From JAUWKC01 sp035529895 (GTDB lineage: Bacteria; Planctomycetota; Phycisphaerae; Sedimentisphaerales; Anaerobacaceae): a stretch of DNA of 64,000 bases. The stretch spans positions 62,001 to 126,000 of the forward strand of contig DATKVV010000008.1 of NCBI GenBank assembly GCA_035529895.1, given 5' to 3'. Positions 21,246 to 29,663 of this stretch are shown here, piece by piece. Position numbers and translations under genes: made by a program. Position 1 is the first letter of the stretch. Each line of letters starts with the position of its first letter. The notes below the pieces were generated by a model that did no database searches, was not told where the DNA came from, and saw only the letters and a list, made by a program, of their open reading frames with translations.

Positions 21246-21444
21246 CTTCGCCGCGACAGGTTGGGTTTGTTCCGGCTTCGCCAGCCCGGCTCCGTACAGG
21301 ACTTCGCCGTGGCAAGGAGGCTTCGCCGCGACAGGTTGGGTTTGTTTTTCACGAGTCTGAAGGCGTGGTTCATTTTCGTAAGCCCTTGCCAAATAAGGGG
21401 TTTTGAATCCGCCGGAGGCGGACAAGATTGGGTTTGTTTTGCAT
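21246..21444. repeat. Direct repeats with a shared GGTTGGGTTTGTT core
   Basis: A 26-base sequence at 21246-21271 recurs exactly at 21321-21346 (both end in ACAGGTTGGGTTTGTT), and a diverged third copy lies around 21412-21440 (GACAAGATTGGGTTTGTT). Read in reverse the core would encode Asn-Lys-Pro-Asn-Leu, which explains several spurious minus-strand ORFs. No real gene fits the 21160-22150 stretch; I regard it as dispersed repeat DNA at the left side of an accessory region. Confidence 0.6.
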
Positions 21445-21823
21445 AAAAAGGCTGATTTGTAGAGGGTTCTCGACAAGTGTAGAGGGCAACGGGGAAAAAG
21501 CAAAAATCAAAATGCAAAATGCAAAACTGTGGAGGCCCTTCGGGCGGACTTTTATTTGTAGGCGGATAAGAGGGGCAACGGGCAAATGATTATGGATTAT
21601 TGATAAATGATTATGGGTTGTTGAGTGTAAGGTCATATTGGGTAAGGAGTTAGGGGGCAGAGTGAAACCCGAAATCCTAATATCGATCCGCCTACGTCAA
21701 GACTACGGCGGACAAGAATTCGAAACAATATCGAAATCGAAATTACCCAGATTCAAAACTTTGCCTTGCTTGCCAAATAGTGGTTCTTGCGTGTATCTGC
21801 TGATACAAGAACGTGCGGTGCCC

Positions 21824-21900
21824 CGCCTACCCGCCGTCGGCGGGCAAGCCCGCCAAACGAACGGCAGGCAAGCGGCGGGCAAGTCCGCTATATCCGGCGC
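21824..21900. repeat. GC-rich palindromic repeat cluster
   Basis: Repeated GGCGGGCAAG and its complement form several overlapping inverted repeats over about 75 bases (for example CCCGCC...GGCGGG). A related GCAAGCGGCGGG string reappears near 27651, on the far side of the accessory operon. It resembles intergenic REP-type repeats rather than coding sequence. Confidence 0.45.
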
Positions 21901-21985
21901 CTATGGGCGGGTTATGTTTGCCATGTGGCCCCTAAGGGACAGGCAAATACGGGGGTATTTTAACATAGTTTCAAAGAAAAGTCAA

Positions 21986-22030
21986 CAAAAAAAACGGCCC
22001 AAAAACCACTTTTTTGGGCCGCCCTTTTTC
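21986..22030. terminator. Bidirectional hairpin terminator
   Basis: The stem CGGCCCAAAAA (21995-22005) pairs with TTTTTGGGCCG (22011-22021) around a five-base loop. A-rich sequence precedes it and CCCTTTTT follows, so it could terminate transcription from either side. No gene ends close by; it may insulate the accessory region. Confidence 0.65.
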
Positions 22031-22180
22031 CTATTGAAATCCGAACTCTATGCCGTATAATCTCCCTAAAGTGTGCGGCATTTCTTGTGTTGACGGGAAT
22101 TGTGGTTTTGGGTATGATTCAAGAAGGATAATAGAATCTTTTCGACATTAATGTTAGGCAGAGTCAAGTGGATATGGACT

Positions 22181-22891
22181 ATGAATGATCTAACTCTTCT
22201 GGAGTGGAGCGCACTGGCAGGGATTGCTCTGATTATCGTTACAGCTGCCGGGATCATTGGCTCTCTCTATATGGCAGGGAGAGCCCTTCGTGAAGTGCAT
22301 ACTGACCGACTTTTGCGACAAAGGCCTCATCCCGCGTTTGAAGGCGGGGGATGGAGAATTCCAGTTGAGTTTATAAGGGCGCATAAGCGTATTCCTGGAG
22401 TTAACTCAGATTGTGTAGAACGCGTGTTTGCAGATCTTCCAAACGACGCCGAATCGATCTGCATACGAAACCGGAAGAAGCAGAATGGGTCAATAGAATT
22501 CGTAACTTTCGGAAACCTTAAAAACTTTGGCCCAGGCCCCGCGCTTGAGACACACGTCGTTTGGATTCCTCACCGAATCAAAATGGGGGCGGACACTTTT
22601 GAAATTGACTCTCGAAAGCGCTCGGAACCCCGATATAGTAGAGGTTTAAACTCAATGCCCACGGAGCCACAACACATCCTTCCAGGTGGCAAAGCCAGAC
22701 TAGGGCGACTTCCCACATTCATCTATATGGATATCGAGAAAAAAATCTCAGAGGTTGAAGGTATCTTTGAGATTGAGTGCGAAGATGTATTTGGCCAGAA
22801 GCACAAAGTTCACCAGCAGTTTTACATGGAGACTGGATATAGAGTGTCACCGCCCTTCGTACATGTTACATTCTTGGAAGTTCTACGGTAA
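22181..22891 (+). CDS. Membrane-anchored protein of unknown function
   Basis: About 236 residues with one N-terminal membrane helix (ALAGIALIIVTAAGIIGSLYMAG, about residues 10-32) and a soluble remainder of about 200 residues that is rich in beta strands and ends PPFVHVTFLEVLR. I recognise no family or catalytic motif. The frame is open from ATG 22151, but the hydrophobic leader begins naturally at ATG 22181; neither has a convincing ribosome site. It lies inside a repeat-flanked accessory region, upstream of and in the same direction as a four-gene membrane operon, but 290 bases separate them, so co-transcription is doubtful. Confidence 0.6.
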   Translation: MNDLTLLEWSALAGIALIIVTAAGIIGSLYMAGRALREVHTDRLLRQRPHPAFEGGGWRIPVEFIRAHKRIPGVNSDCVERVFADLPNDAESICIRNRKKQNGSIEFVTFGNLKNFGPGPALETHVVWIPHRIKMGADTFEIDSRKRSEPRYSRGLNSMPTEPQHILPGGKARLGRLPTFIYMDIEKKISEVEGIFEIECEDVFGQKHKVHQQFYMETGYRVSPPFVHVTFLEVLR

Positions 22892-23045
22892 AGCGAGGCT
22901 GACACCTAGTGGATGACCATTAGGCCTCCTGTGTGTGTAAGAAGTTAGAAGGTGAGAGTAGGTATCTGCAGAAAAAGTCGATTGAGTCTGCAAAAATAGA
23001 CAGGCGGGAGTTTTTAGGGCGGCTGATGGGTTTTTGAGAAAAGTA

Positions 23046-23061
23046 CCGGACACCTTCAATT
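23046..23061. repeat. Left copy of a 16-base inverted repeat flanking the membrane operon
   Basis: CCGGACACCTTCAATT here is the reverse complement, with one mismatch, of 27231-27246. The two copies bracket the four genes 23185-27203. The rest of 22892-23184 holds no recognisable gene. Confidence 0.5.
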
Positions 23062-23184
23062 CTCCGGGTCCTGTAAAGATGAGAGGCCGCTGTCTGACGA
23101 CTTTTAATGTGTGAGAAAGAACGCAATGAGAGGTTATACAATGCTACATAGAGCGAGTGGAGCGTGCCAAGAATGAGGAAAGAC

Positions 23185-24357
23185 ATGGCAAAGGACGGAG
23201 ACATGGCAAAGGACACCTTCTTGCCGGATTCTGTTCAGCGCGCCTTCGAGGGCTTGATCGGGTTCTTCTACACTGTGACCATTGCGCTGGTGATCGAGAG
23301 AGCCTACCTCGATTCAGGGAAGTTCAATTCCATAGTACCTGCAATGTTCACCCTAATACTATTGTTTTTTTTCGCATGCGATTGGCTGGCGAAGTTCTAT
23401 AATCGACTAAAGATGTCGGGAAAGATGACCGAGTCATCGACTCTCATGTTACTCAGGCTGCTACTTGAAATTACGACAGTCTACTTCCTCCTGCTTGTCT
23501 CTCTGAAGCTTGTTGAGGCATATGCCCTCTTGAATTGGAGGTCGATACTGCGATTTCTTGAAATCACTCCTAGTGAATCCTTGTGTTGGTTCATGGCCTC
23601 ATTTGCCATCTTAACTGGGCTATGGAACATAATGATGGTAGGGAACTCAACACAGGTAAATAAAGAACACATCTGGTGCCTCTTCAAAGGGCATCTTCAC
23701 AAAGATATTGTGAAGTTGTTCCCATCCATGAGGGGGTGGATAGATAATCTGACAGAAACTAGGGTGGAGCAATATGAGAGGGCTGCAGAGAAAGGTCAGC
23801 GCGTTCTAGACCAGACAAGTAGCGGCCGGTCGAACACTGATCGGGGAAAGGAACTTCTGGAAGGCCAAGTGGAAATACGTCGCCGTCTTGGGTGGCGGTT
23901 GCTCGTCCAATGCCTGGTAGAGAAGCCGCACCACATTCTCCTGCCATACCTTTTTGTCTTTCATATCGTTACTTTGAATTTTGTCCTCGGCGGTTTTATC
24001 GTAGTCTCCGGGCTGCTTCTTGGCAGCACAAGCCTTTTGGCAAAGCTGCCGCTCATTCACGCGTTTTCGCCCGTTTTGCTCTTGTTGGGCGCGTCCCTCT
24101 CCTTGCTATTCTTAATATTCTACTACTTCAAATCTGACAGGAACAAATCTTTTTCCGAGCGGTTCGGTTGTGCCTGTCTCGCATTAACAGTACTTCTGTT
24201 CTATTCCGTATGTCCTGCGATGGTCCTGATTGTCTTGGTTGGTTTTCAGCAGATTGGTGCGAACTTCATCATGACTCGATACTTTAAACCTTCAGAAGAG
24301 CAGGACGAGGGCGGTCCTCACGCAACTGAAGTGGTTGAGCAGGGGGGGCACACATGA
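23185..24357 (+). CDS. Polytopic membrane protein of unknown function
   Basis: About 390 residues with roughly four hydrophobic segments in the first half (about 20-45, 50-75, 85-110, 130-155), a soluble, charged stretch in the middle (about 165-255, with the Gln/Arg/Glu-rich VEQYERAAEKGQRVL helix) and three or four more helices to about 365. The tail is acidic. No known transporter signature is apparent. The start is uncertain: GTG 23164 opens the frame, but ATG 23185 is preceded by GAGGAAAG. Its stop overlaps the start of the symporter gene by four bases (ATGA), so the two are translationally coupled and probably act together, the first perhaps as an accessory subunit. Confidence 0.7.
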   Translation: MAKDGDMAKDTFLPDSVQRAFEGLIGFFYTVTIALVIERAYLDSGKFNSIVPAMFTLILLFFFACDWLAKFYNRLKMSGKMTESSTLMLLRLLLEITTVYFLLLVSLKLVEAYALLNWRSILRFLEITPSESLCWFMASFAILTGLWNIMMVGNSTQVNKEHIWCLFKGHLHKDIVKLFPSMRGWIDNLTETRVEQYERAAEKGQRVLDQTSSGRSNTDRGKELLEGQVEIRRRLGWRLLVQCLVEKPHHILLPYLFVFHIVTLNFVLGGFIVVSGLLLGSTSLLAKLPLIHAFSPVLLLLGASLSLLFLIFYYFKSDRNKSFSERFGCACLALTVLLFYSVCPAMVLIVLVGFQQIGANFIMTRYFKPSEEQDEGGPHATEVVEQGGHT

Positions 24358-25724
24358 TTACAGGCGTGGATCTGATTATCATCGTGCTTTACATTGTAGC
24401 TGTCCTCGTTATCGCGACTGTTTTTTCGATTGGCCAGGGAGTAGAAGGCTTCCTGGTTAACAAGAGAGCCACGAAGCTTTTCTTTCTTGTGGTGAGCATT
24501 GTAAGCACGAACATCGGCGCGGGATTCTTTCTTTCAGTTGCCGCTGAAGCTTACGACACGGGCATCAGCTTCGGCTTCACGATTATTATGATATCTGTCG
24601 TTATGACACTCACTTTCGCCGCGGTCTGCGGGGGAATCAAAAGGATCGCGGATGCTGGGAATGTTCACACGATCCCGGAGTTGCTCAGTCAGCGCTACCA
24701 ATCGCCTCACGTAGGTTTGGTCGCCTCAATTATCACAATTGCAGGCTACTTGTTTGTGACGGCGTTGCAATTTGTCGGGATCGGTGCAGTTGGCTCGGTG
24801 ATCATAGGTTTCGACTTCAGCGCCATTCTACTTGTCGCCGGCGTCGTGACGGTCGCGTACACAGCGATAGGCGGAATACGGAGCGATTTTCTTGCTGACG
24901 CGTTATCATTTGTGATAATGACCGCTGCCCTTGTCATTATCGTGCCCTTGGTAGTCGCCAGTGATCGGGTCGATTTCTCAGCTTTGCCTTCCTCGCACTT
25001 GAATCTCTTTGCCTTTGCGGGCGCTCCATTCTTTTTCCTAAGCATCCTGCTCGCCGCGGTTTCATCTTTCATGTTCATGGAAATTTGGCAGCGGGTCTTC
25101 GCTGCTGAGAGCATAAAGACGGCCCGCCGGGCGTTTCTCATCAGTGCTTTGCTTCAACCACTCTTTATTGGCGCGGGGATTCTTCTTGGCTTGGCGGCCT
25201 CACTTCTTTACAAAGATATTGATAAGAGCGTAGCCATCTTCAAGGTGATGGTCGATTTCTTGCCTGCGGGAATCCGTGGGCTAGGTCTTGTGGCCATACT
25301 TGCTATACTTATGACGACAGTGAACAGTCTTGTAGTCGTAGGTGGAAGCACTCTCTTTACGGACATATTGAAGCCGAGGTTACGTAACGTCGGAGAGCAG
25401 TCACAACTCGGGTGGGTTCGTTTTCTCACCGTAGCGTTTGGATTCAGCGCGCTTGGGATGGCGTTTGTTCTTCCTGATCTTGTGCGTCTTCTTCTGATGG
25501 GTGCCTTCGTTATGATGCCAATGTGTCCCGTAATCATTTGGTCCCTTTTCAAGCGAAGACCACATCCAAGTGCTGCGGTGATAAGTATGGTTGCAGGTGT
25601 GGCCGTGACCCTTGTACTTATGCAGCGCATGCCGGAAACGGCCTTTGGGCCGGGCTTGCTTGTAAGTCTGGTCGTGCTTATCATGAGCCGGGGTCTTCAG
25701 AAACTTCATGCACCAAGAAAGTGA
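24354..25724 (+). CDS. Sodium:solute symporter (SSS) family transporter
   Basis: A 456-residue polytopic protein with about 12-13 membrane helices in the LeuT-fold SSS arrangement. Family-like features: the STNIGAGFFLSVAAEAY stretch of TM1/2, an AYTAIGGIRSDFLADALSF segment (compare the conserved GG-x-x-A-V/F-x-TD region), and MFMEIWQRVFAAES, equivalent to the W-Q-R-x-xA-A motif. It would import a solute, probably sodium-coupled; the substrate is not predictable. It overlaps the preceding membrane-protein gene by four bases and is followed after eight bases by the UbiA-type gene, so all belong to one operon. Confidence 0.85.
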   Translation: MITGVDLIIIVLYIVAVLVIATVFSIGQGVEGFLVNKRATKLFFLVVSIVSTNIGAGFFLSVAAEAYDTGISFGFTIIMISVVMTLTFAAVCGGIKRIADAGNVHTIPELLSQRYQSPHVGLVASIITIAGYLFVTALQFVGIGAVGSVIIGFDFSAILLVAGVVTVAYTAIGGIRSDFLADALSFVIMTAALVIIVPLVVASDRVDFSALPSSHLNLFAFAGAPFFFLSILLAAVSSFMFMEIWQRVFAAESIKTARRAFLISALLQPLFIGAGILLGLAASLLYKDIDKSVAIFKVMVDFLPAGIRGLGLVAILAILMTTVNSLVVVGGSTLFTDILKPRLRNVGEQSQLGWVRFLTVAFGFSALGMAFVLPDLVRLLLMGAFVMMPMCPVIIWSLFKRRPHPSAAVISMVAGVAVTLVLMQRMPETAFGPGLLVSLVVLIMSRGLQKLHAPRK

Positions 25725-25732
25725 GGTCAAGA

Positions 25733-26626
25733 ATGCTTAGAACGCTGTATGCCGTGTACAACCACTTGCGGCTCGGAAGACCCTATTATGTCCTTCCTGT
25801 GATCGCCGCCGCAATTGCAGGATACTGGAGCGGGTCTGACGTGTCCCCTCTCTGCGCCAACGGCGGCATTGTTTGCCTTGTGTTTCTCGTGCTTGGCATG
25901 GCCTGTTGGACTGCAAACGAGATCACGGACCGGCATTCGGACTCGCGCGGCAGCACAAAGATGAAGTGGAGGATTTATGTCTCGGGTGGGACCTCTATTC
26001 TTTCCTCCGGGCGGCTCTCTGTCAAATCCGCCGTGACCTACGTCGTCATGCTTGCGATGGCAGGGTTGGCTATTGCTGTCTTGCTTGGCTTCACATTCTT
26101 GGGGTTAAGTACGCTGTTTCTGGTCATTGGCTTGGCGTATTCTTTGAAACCCGTAAGGCTGAAAGAGAGAGGCATTCTGGGCTTGGCTGCGGTTGCGTTG
26201 GCATACGGTGTGGTCGCGTTCACTGCTGGCTGGGTTGCCGGGGGGCACCGCCCCACTGCAGAGAGCTTTTTCTTCGCCTCCATACTTTCAGTTGCTTTCT
26301 TTGGTTTTGAGGGCCTCGCACATCTTCTTGATTATGATCAGGATCGCCGGAACGAAGAGACCACCCTTGCGGTTTCGCTCAGCCGCGAGACGGCTCGAAA
26401 GGTCCTTGCCGTTTGTCAGTGTCTGCCAGCGTTGGTTCTCGTTCTGCTGAGCCTGTTTGCTCACGCCAGTGTTCCGGATTTGAATCTTGTCCTGCTTGTC
26501 CCCATCCTGTTCCTCTGTGCTCTCATGGCTGCCTTGACAACGAAATGTCATGAGGAGTCGCTATTGGGTTCTCTGCGTGTGCTCAGTGTCCCTTTGATGT
26601 CGGTGTTTGCATTCCTCATCGTGTGA
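25733..26626 (+). CDS. UbiA-family prenyltransferase
   Basis: About 297 residues, eight to nine membrane helices. Both aspartate-rich magnesium/diphosphate motifs of the superfamily are present: NEITDRHSD (Asn62, Asp66, Asp70) and DYDQDRRNEE (Asp200, Asp202/Asp204). The protein should transfer an isoprenyl chain to an acceptor in the membrane; chlorophyll-synthase-like and geranylgeranylglyceryl-phosphate-synthase-like members share this layout, but the acceptor cannot be told. ATG 25733 with GAGG six bases upstream is the start; the frame is open further upstream inside the symporter gene. It is followed 13 bases later by an ICMT-type methyltransferase, which suggests a prenylation-then-methylation pathway. 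Confidence 0.88.
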   Translation: MLRTLYAVYNHLRLGRPYYVLPVIAAAIAGYWSGSDVSPLCANGGIVCLVFLVLGMACWTANEITDRHSDSRGSTKMKWRIYVSGGTSILSSGRLSVKSAVTYVVMLAMAGLAIAVLLGFTFLGLSTLFLVIGLAYSLKPVRLKERGILGLAAVALAYGVVAFTAGWVAGGHRPTAESFFFASILSVAFFGFEGLAHLLDYDQDRRNEETTLAVSLSRETARKVLAVCQCLPALVLVLLSLFAHASVPDLNLVLLVPILFLCALMAALTTKCHEESLLGSLRVLSVPLMSVFAFLIV

Positions 26627-26639
26627 GATTGGACTTCAA

Positions 26640-27203
26640 ATGGTCAGAACTGTCACAGTTGCTGCGTACTTGGCGCTCTGGCTGGTGCTCAGATGGACGG
26701 CCTTGCGATTGTCCAAGCCGGCGCGCGTGAGGAGGATATCGCCTTGGTTTACAAGGCTCGTGCTCGCATATTGCTTCGTTTTCTCCGTCGGTTTTGTTGC
26801 TGCCAACACATGGTCGGAAGGGAGCAACCAGCAAGACAACTCCGTGAGACTGGCAATGGGCATATTCATGGTTGCTCTTGCCTTAGTAGCAGATACTATA
26901 TGCCTGCTCTCTTTGTGCCCTTTCTACTCTTTGGAGATGGAGATAAAGGAGAACCATGCGGTGATCGAGAGTGGGTTGTACCGACTTGTCAGGCACCCCA
27001 TCTACTTGAGCAATATCATTGGCTTTCTCGGGCTCTGCATTCTCATGAACCACTGGGCAGCGTGGGTGGCATCACCTGCTCAGGTGATTGGCTTCTTTCT
27101 CATGGCGAGGGAGGAGGAATTATTCCTCATCAGTCACTTGGGCAAAGAATACGAAAGATACCGCGCGGATGTTCGGTGGATACTCATACCTGGAATCCTT
27201 TGA
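26640..27203 (+). CDS. ICMT/PEMT-type membrane methyltransferase
   Basis: About 187 residues, with four to five membrane helices and the C-terminal SAM-binding signature of the isoprenylcysteine carboxyl methyltransferase/phospholipid methyltransferase fold: GLYRLVRHPIYLSNI (His119, Pro120) and REEELFLISHLGKEYERYR (Arg157, Glu158-160). Members methylate lipid-soluble substrates including prenylated ones. The start ATG 26640 lies just after the stop of the prenyltransferase gene; a TTG at 26607 would overlap it. It ends the operon. The real substrate is unknown; nothing here encodes a CAAX-type prenylated protein. Confidence 0.87.
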   Translation: MVRTVTVAAYLALWLVLRWTALRLSKPARVRRISPWFTRLVLAYCFVFSVGFVAANTWSEGSNQQDNSVRLAMGIFMVALALVADTICLLSLCPFYSLEMEIKENHAVIESGLYRLVRHPIYLSNIIGFLGLCILMNHWAAWVASPAQVIGFFLMAREEELFLISHLGKEYERYRADVRWILIPGIL

Positions 27204-27230
27204 TCGGCCTTCTGTTTGAACTGCAGGGCC

Positions 27231-27246
27231 AATTAAAGGTGTCCGG
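27231..27246. repeat. Right copy of the 16-base inverted repeat
   Basis: AATTAAAGGTGTCCGG is the inverted partner of 23046-23061 with one mismatch. It lies 27 bases after the stop of the last gene in the membrane operon. Confidence 0.5.
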
Positions 27247-27783
27247 CCATATTTCTTTCAACTAAACCTGTCCTGAGTATAATCGAAGGAATCAATTATC
27301 CCGCCGCCCCGGATGCTTTTGCCTCCACGTTAGCAGTTATTTATTCCTTATCCTTCCAGTTCTCCCATTTTAAGAGCTCCCCCCTTCGCTAAAGGTACGG
27401 AGGGCAGGCAGGACAGGTCTCATATTTTGCTGCACTCTTCAAGATGTTCCCATCACGCATTTAGGCGCAGAAAATACCAGAAAAGAAGGGAAAAGGCAAG
27501 GGGAAAATCCATTTATTATTTACGATTGATTATTTGGTATTCTTAGGGATTGCCGCGTCGCTTCGCTGCTCGCAATGACTTGGTAATAGATTGCTCGGGG
27601 TTGCTCGGAATGACCGGCGGCTTGTGGGTGCGCAGGAGTTCACCCTGGGGGCAAGCGGCGGGTAAACGCTTGGGGGGCGAGGGGTGCGGCATTATTATTC
27701 GCAGGGGAGAAGCCCGGCCATAAGCCGGGGCTAAATACGGGTTCGCGGGGGGGTGGTTTGATTTTGCAGAGATTAGGCCGGTA
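27247..27783. repeat. Non-coding stretch of dispersed palindromic repeats
   Basis: About 540 bases with no credible gene. It contains an imperfect palindrome at 27549-27579 (ATTGCCGCGTC...CTCGCAATGAC), a partly similar unit just after it, a hairpin AGCCCGGC/GCCGGGGCT at 27711-27732, and a GCAAGCGGCGGG string shared with 21870-21890. These are typical of dispersed intergenic repeats. The stretch marks the right edge of the accessory region that starts near 21.1 kb. Confidence 0.5.
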
Positions 27784-28512
27784 GTGCCGATGATAGACTC
27801 AAAGATGACGTTTTTCTCTGTGGGGCTGCTTGCAGGTAAGCTGATGAAAATTAGAAGGCTGCCGGCCTTAATACCGGTTGTGATATGCGGCGCTGTTATC
27901 GCGTACCTGGCGCGGGGTTACTACTTCGGCTCGATGACCGTACACGAGCTGTTGACGCAAAACAAGCAGCTGAAGCAGGCCATAACCAACATCACGCAGG
28001 AGGACCAGATAGGCTATGCCAAGGTGCTCGGGCAGGAAACGAAAGAGGGGCGGCTTTTTACAACGGTAAGATTTGTCGAAACCGCCAGAGACGACAAGCT
28101 CAGGCAGATTCTGCAGAAAGAATACACAATCGAGGGCGATATAGTCCACTTCGACGCCCTGATTGTCAAGTTCGGCGATAAAATGGTAATGGACGGCAAA
28201 ACAAAGGCCCTGTATTTATGGAGAAGGGTTTACGGAGAGAAAACAGCGCCGCAGGATGGTTTTGCGATAGAAGAGCCGGGCCTCGAGCCGCGCAGATACG
28301 GCGATTTGCTCGAACTTCTGCCTCCGAACCAGAGGCAGCTATTCTGGACCAATATCTGGGACCTGGCAAACAACCCTGAGAGGCTGAAGGAATACGATAT
28401 TACGGCGATTTACGGCAATGCGGTCTATTCCAGGCTCAGGCCGGGGCTTATTTACGTCTTCAAGATAAGCTCGACGGGCCAGGTTCACCCCGAAGTCATT
28501 CCGGATATGTGA
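27784..28512 (+). CDS. Membrane-anchored hypothetical protein
   Basis: A 242-residue protein with one membrane helix near the N-terminus (ALIPVVICGAVIAYLA) followed by a short coiled-coil-like helix (LLTQNKQLKQAITNI) and a soluble alpha/beta region of about 160 residues that would be periplasmic. No family is recognised. GTG 27784 opens the frame; ATG 27844 (MKIRRLPAL), preceded by AGGTAAG, would give a cleaner signal anchor and is a good alternative. It stands between the repeat stretch and a converging M14 hydrolase gene. Confidence 0.65.
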   Translation: MPMIDSKMTFFSVGLLAGKLMKIRRLPALIPVVICGAVIAYLARGYYFGSMTVHELLTQNKQLKQAITNITQEDQIGYAKVLGQETKEGRLFTTVRFVETARDDKLRQILQKEYTIEGDIVHFDALIVKFGDKMVMDGKTKALYLWRRVYGEKTAPQDGFAIEEPGLEPRRYGDLLELLPPNQRQLFWTNIWDLANNPERLKEYDITAIYGNAVYSRLRPGLIYVFKISSTGQVHPEVIPDM

Positions 28513-28550
28513 TGCCGGGAGAAAATTTGCAGGGCGCCATTCAACATTCT

Positions 28551-29363
28551 TTACATGACGGATGCGGGATATACAATCGCCGCGACAAGTGCGGTTCCGT
28601 AACTTTCCCACAGCCGGTCCGAATCAACCACGTGGGCATTCACCGGCAGTTCGAGCGTTATCACGGGGATGCCGAGTTTCAGACCCGCGTACGAACCCAG
28701 CGAGCCGGGACAAGCACCGAGCTTCTCGATAGGCAAATCGCAATGGCTCACCATCTTTTCAGCCACTGCCTTCGCGGGACCGTCGTAGTCGATGCAGCCT
28801 CTTGGGAGGTGGCTCGATAAGGCCTCGGGACCCGTTTCGGTGAGCTGATGAATGCTGACAATGCGGTCCGGGGCGTACTGCTTAATGATACGTTTTATGA
28901 CACGGGCTTCCGGCTCAGACAGGGCAGAGTATCCGTAAAGTTCCGAATCAATCCGGTTAACCCCAGGGAAATTTCGGTTGAGGTCGACACCGCGCGAGTT
29001 CAGGCGATTGTTTTGGGCTGCGCCGTCCGGGTTTGCCACGGGTAAGAGAACGACCTTCCGGCCGTCCAGAAGCTGCGGCTGCTTCCGGAGGTACCGTCCA
29101 AGCTGTTGCAAAAGCAGCGTTCCAGCCGGTTCATCGCCATGTATTGCCGCCAGTATGAAGGTAACATCCCGACCCTGGCCCAGCACAAAGCACTCAATGG
29201 GTCTGTCTTGCACTGACCTGCCAACAGTGTAGCTTCGGGCAATCACGGTTGTTGGGGCGACATCGACTATTACAGGGCCGCCGGCCGGTTCGCGGCAGCC
29301 CCCTGCGAACAGGCAAGCAAGCAGCATGCAAAGCAGCAGAACAATAGGCCGTTGCCTTTTCAT
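28551..29363 (-). CDS. M14-family zinc carboxypeptidase, probable lipoprotein
   Basis: About 270 residues, resembling MpaA-type murein peptide amidases. The zinc-site order of M14 is visible: HGDE (His and Glu ligands) near residue 78, NPDG, the GVDLNRNFPG substrate loop, a later His in SIHQLTETG, and the catalytic Glu in ITLELP. The N-terminus carries a hydrophobic signal ending LFAGGC, a marginal lipobox, so it is probably anchored to a membrane. ATG 29363 has AAGAAGGA eight bases upstream; the frame is open to 29417. The likely job is trimming peptidoglycan peptides; the exact substrate is inferred from family only. The next gene, transcribed away from it, encodes another enzyme of the same fold. 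Confidence 0.88.
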   Translation of the reverse strand: MKRQRPIVLLLCMLLACLFAGGCREPAGGPVIVDVAPTTVIARSYTVGRSVQDRPIECFVLGQGRDVTFILAAIHGDEPAGTLLLQQLGRYLRKQPQLLDGRKVVLLPVANPDGAAQNNRLNSRGVDLNRNFPGVNRIDSELYGYSALSEPEARVIKRIIKQYAPDRIVSIHQLTETGPEALSSHLPRGCIDYDGPAKAVAEKMVSHCDLPIEKLGACPGSLGSYAGLKLGIPVITLELPVNAHVVDSDRLWESYGTALVAAIVYPASVM

Positions 29364-29663
29364 ACAAAATGTCCTTCTTTTGTGTCCTGCTCCAAAAAAA
29401 CTCAGGTATTCCAACATTGTAGCGCTCTAAGCCCATATTTTGAAGCAAAAAAGAGCGTTAACAACCAAGTGGAGATATTTACCGAGCGCAGAGGCGGTCG
29501 TAGGCTGAAAGACGAGCGAGAACTTTGAAATCTTGACACACCTTTCTCGAACTGGGACAATCGCCGCCAGGCCGCAAACAAGCACGATGCTTGAGTCAGC
29601 GGAAGGGAAGCACAGCAAACGCGGCCTTCCTTTCCGGAGCAGCGTCAGCGAAAAGAGGCAAGT
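29364..29663. other. Intergenic stretch between two divergent hydrolase genes
   Basis: These 300 bases must contain the divergent promoters of the flanking M14-fold genes. I see no RNA gene, terminator or repeat in them. Confidence 0.4.

Noticed and set aside
21023..21517. Minus-strand ORFs with repeated Asn-Lys-Pro-Asn-Leu
   Set aside because: They translate the dispersed repeat units and part of the dehydrogenase gene in reverse; no ribosome site and no protein-like composition.
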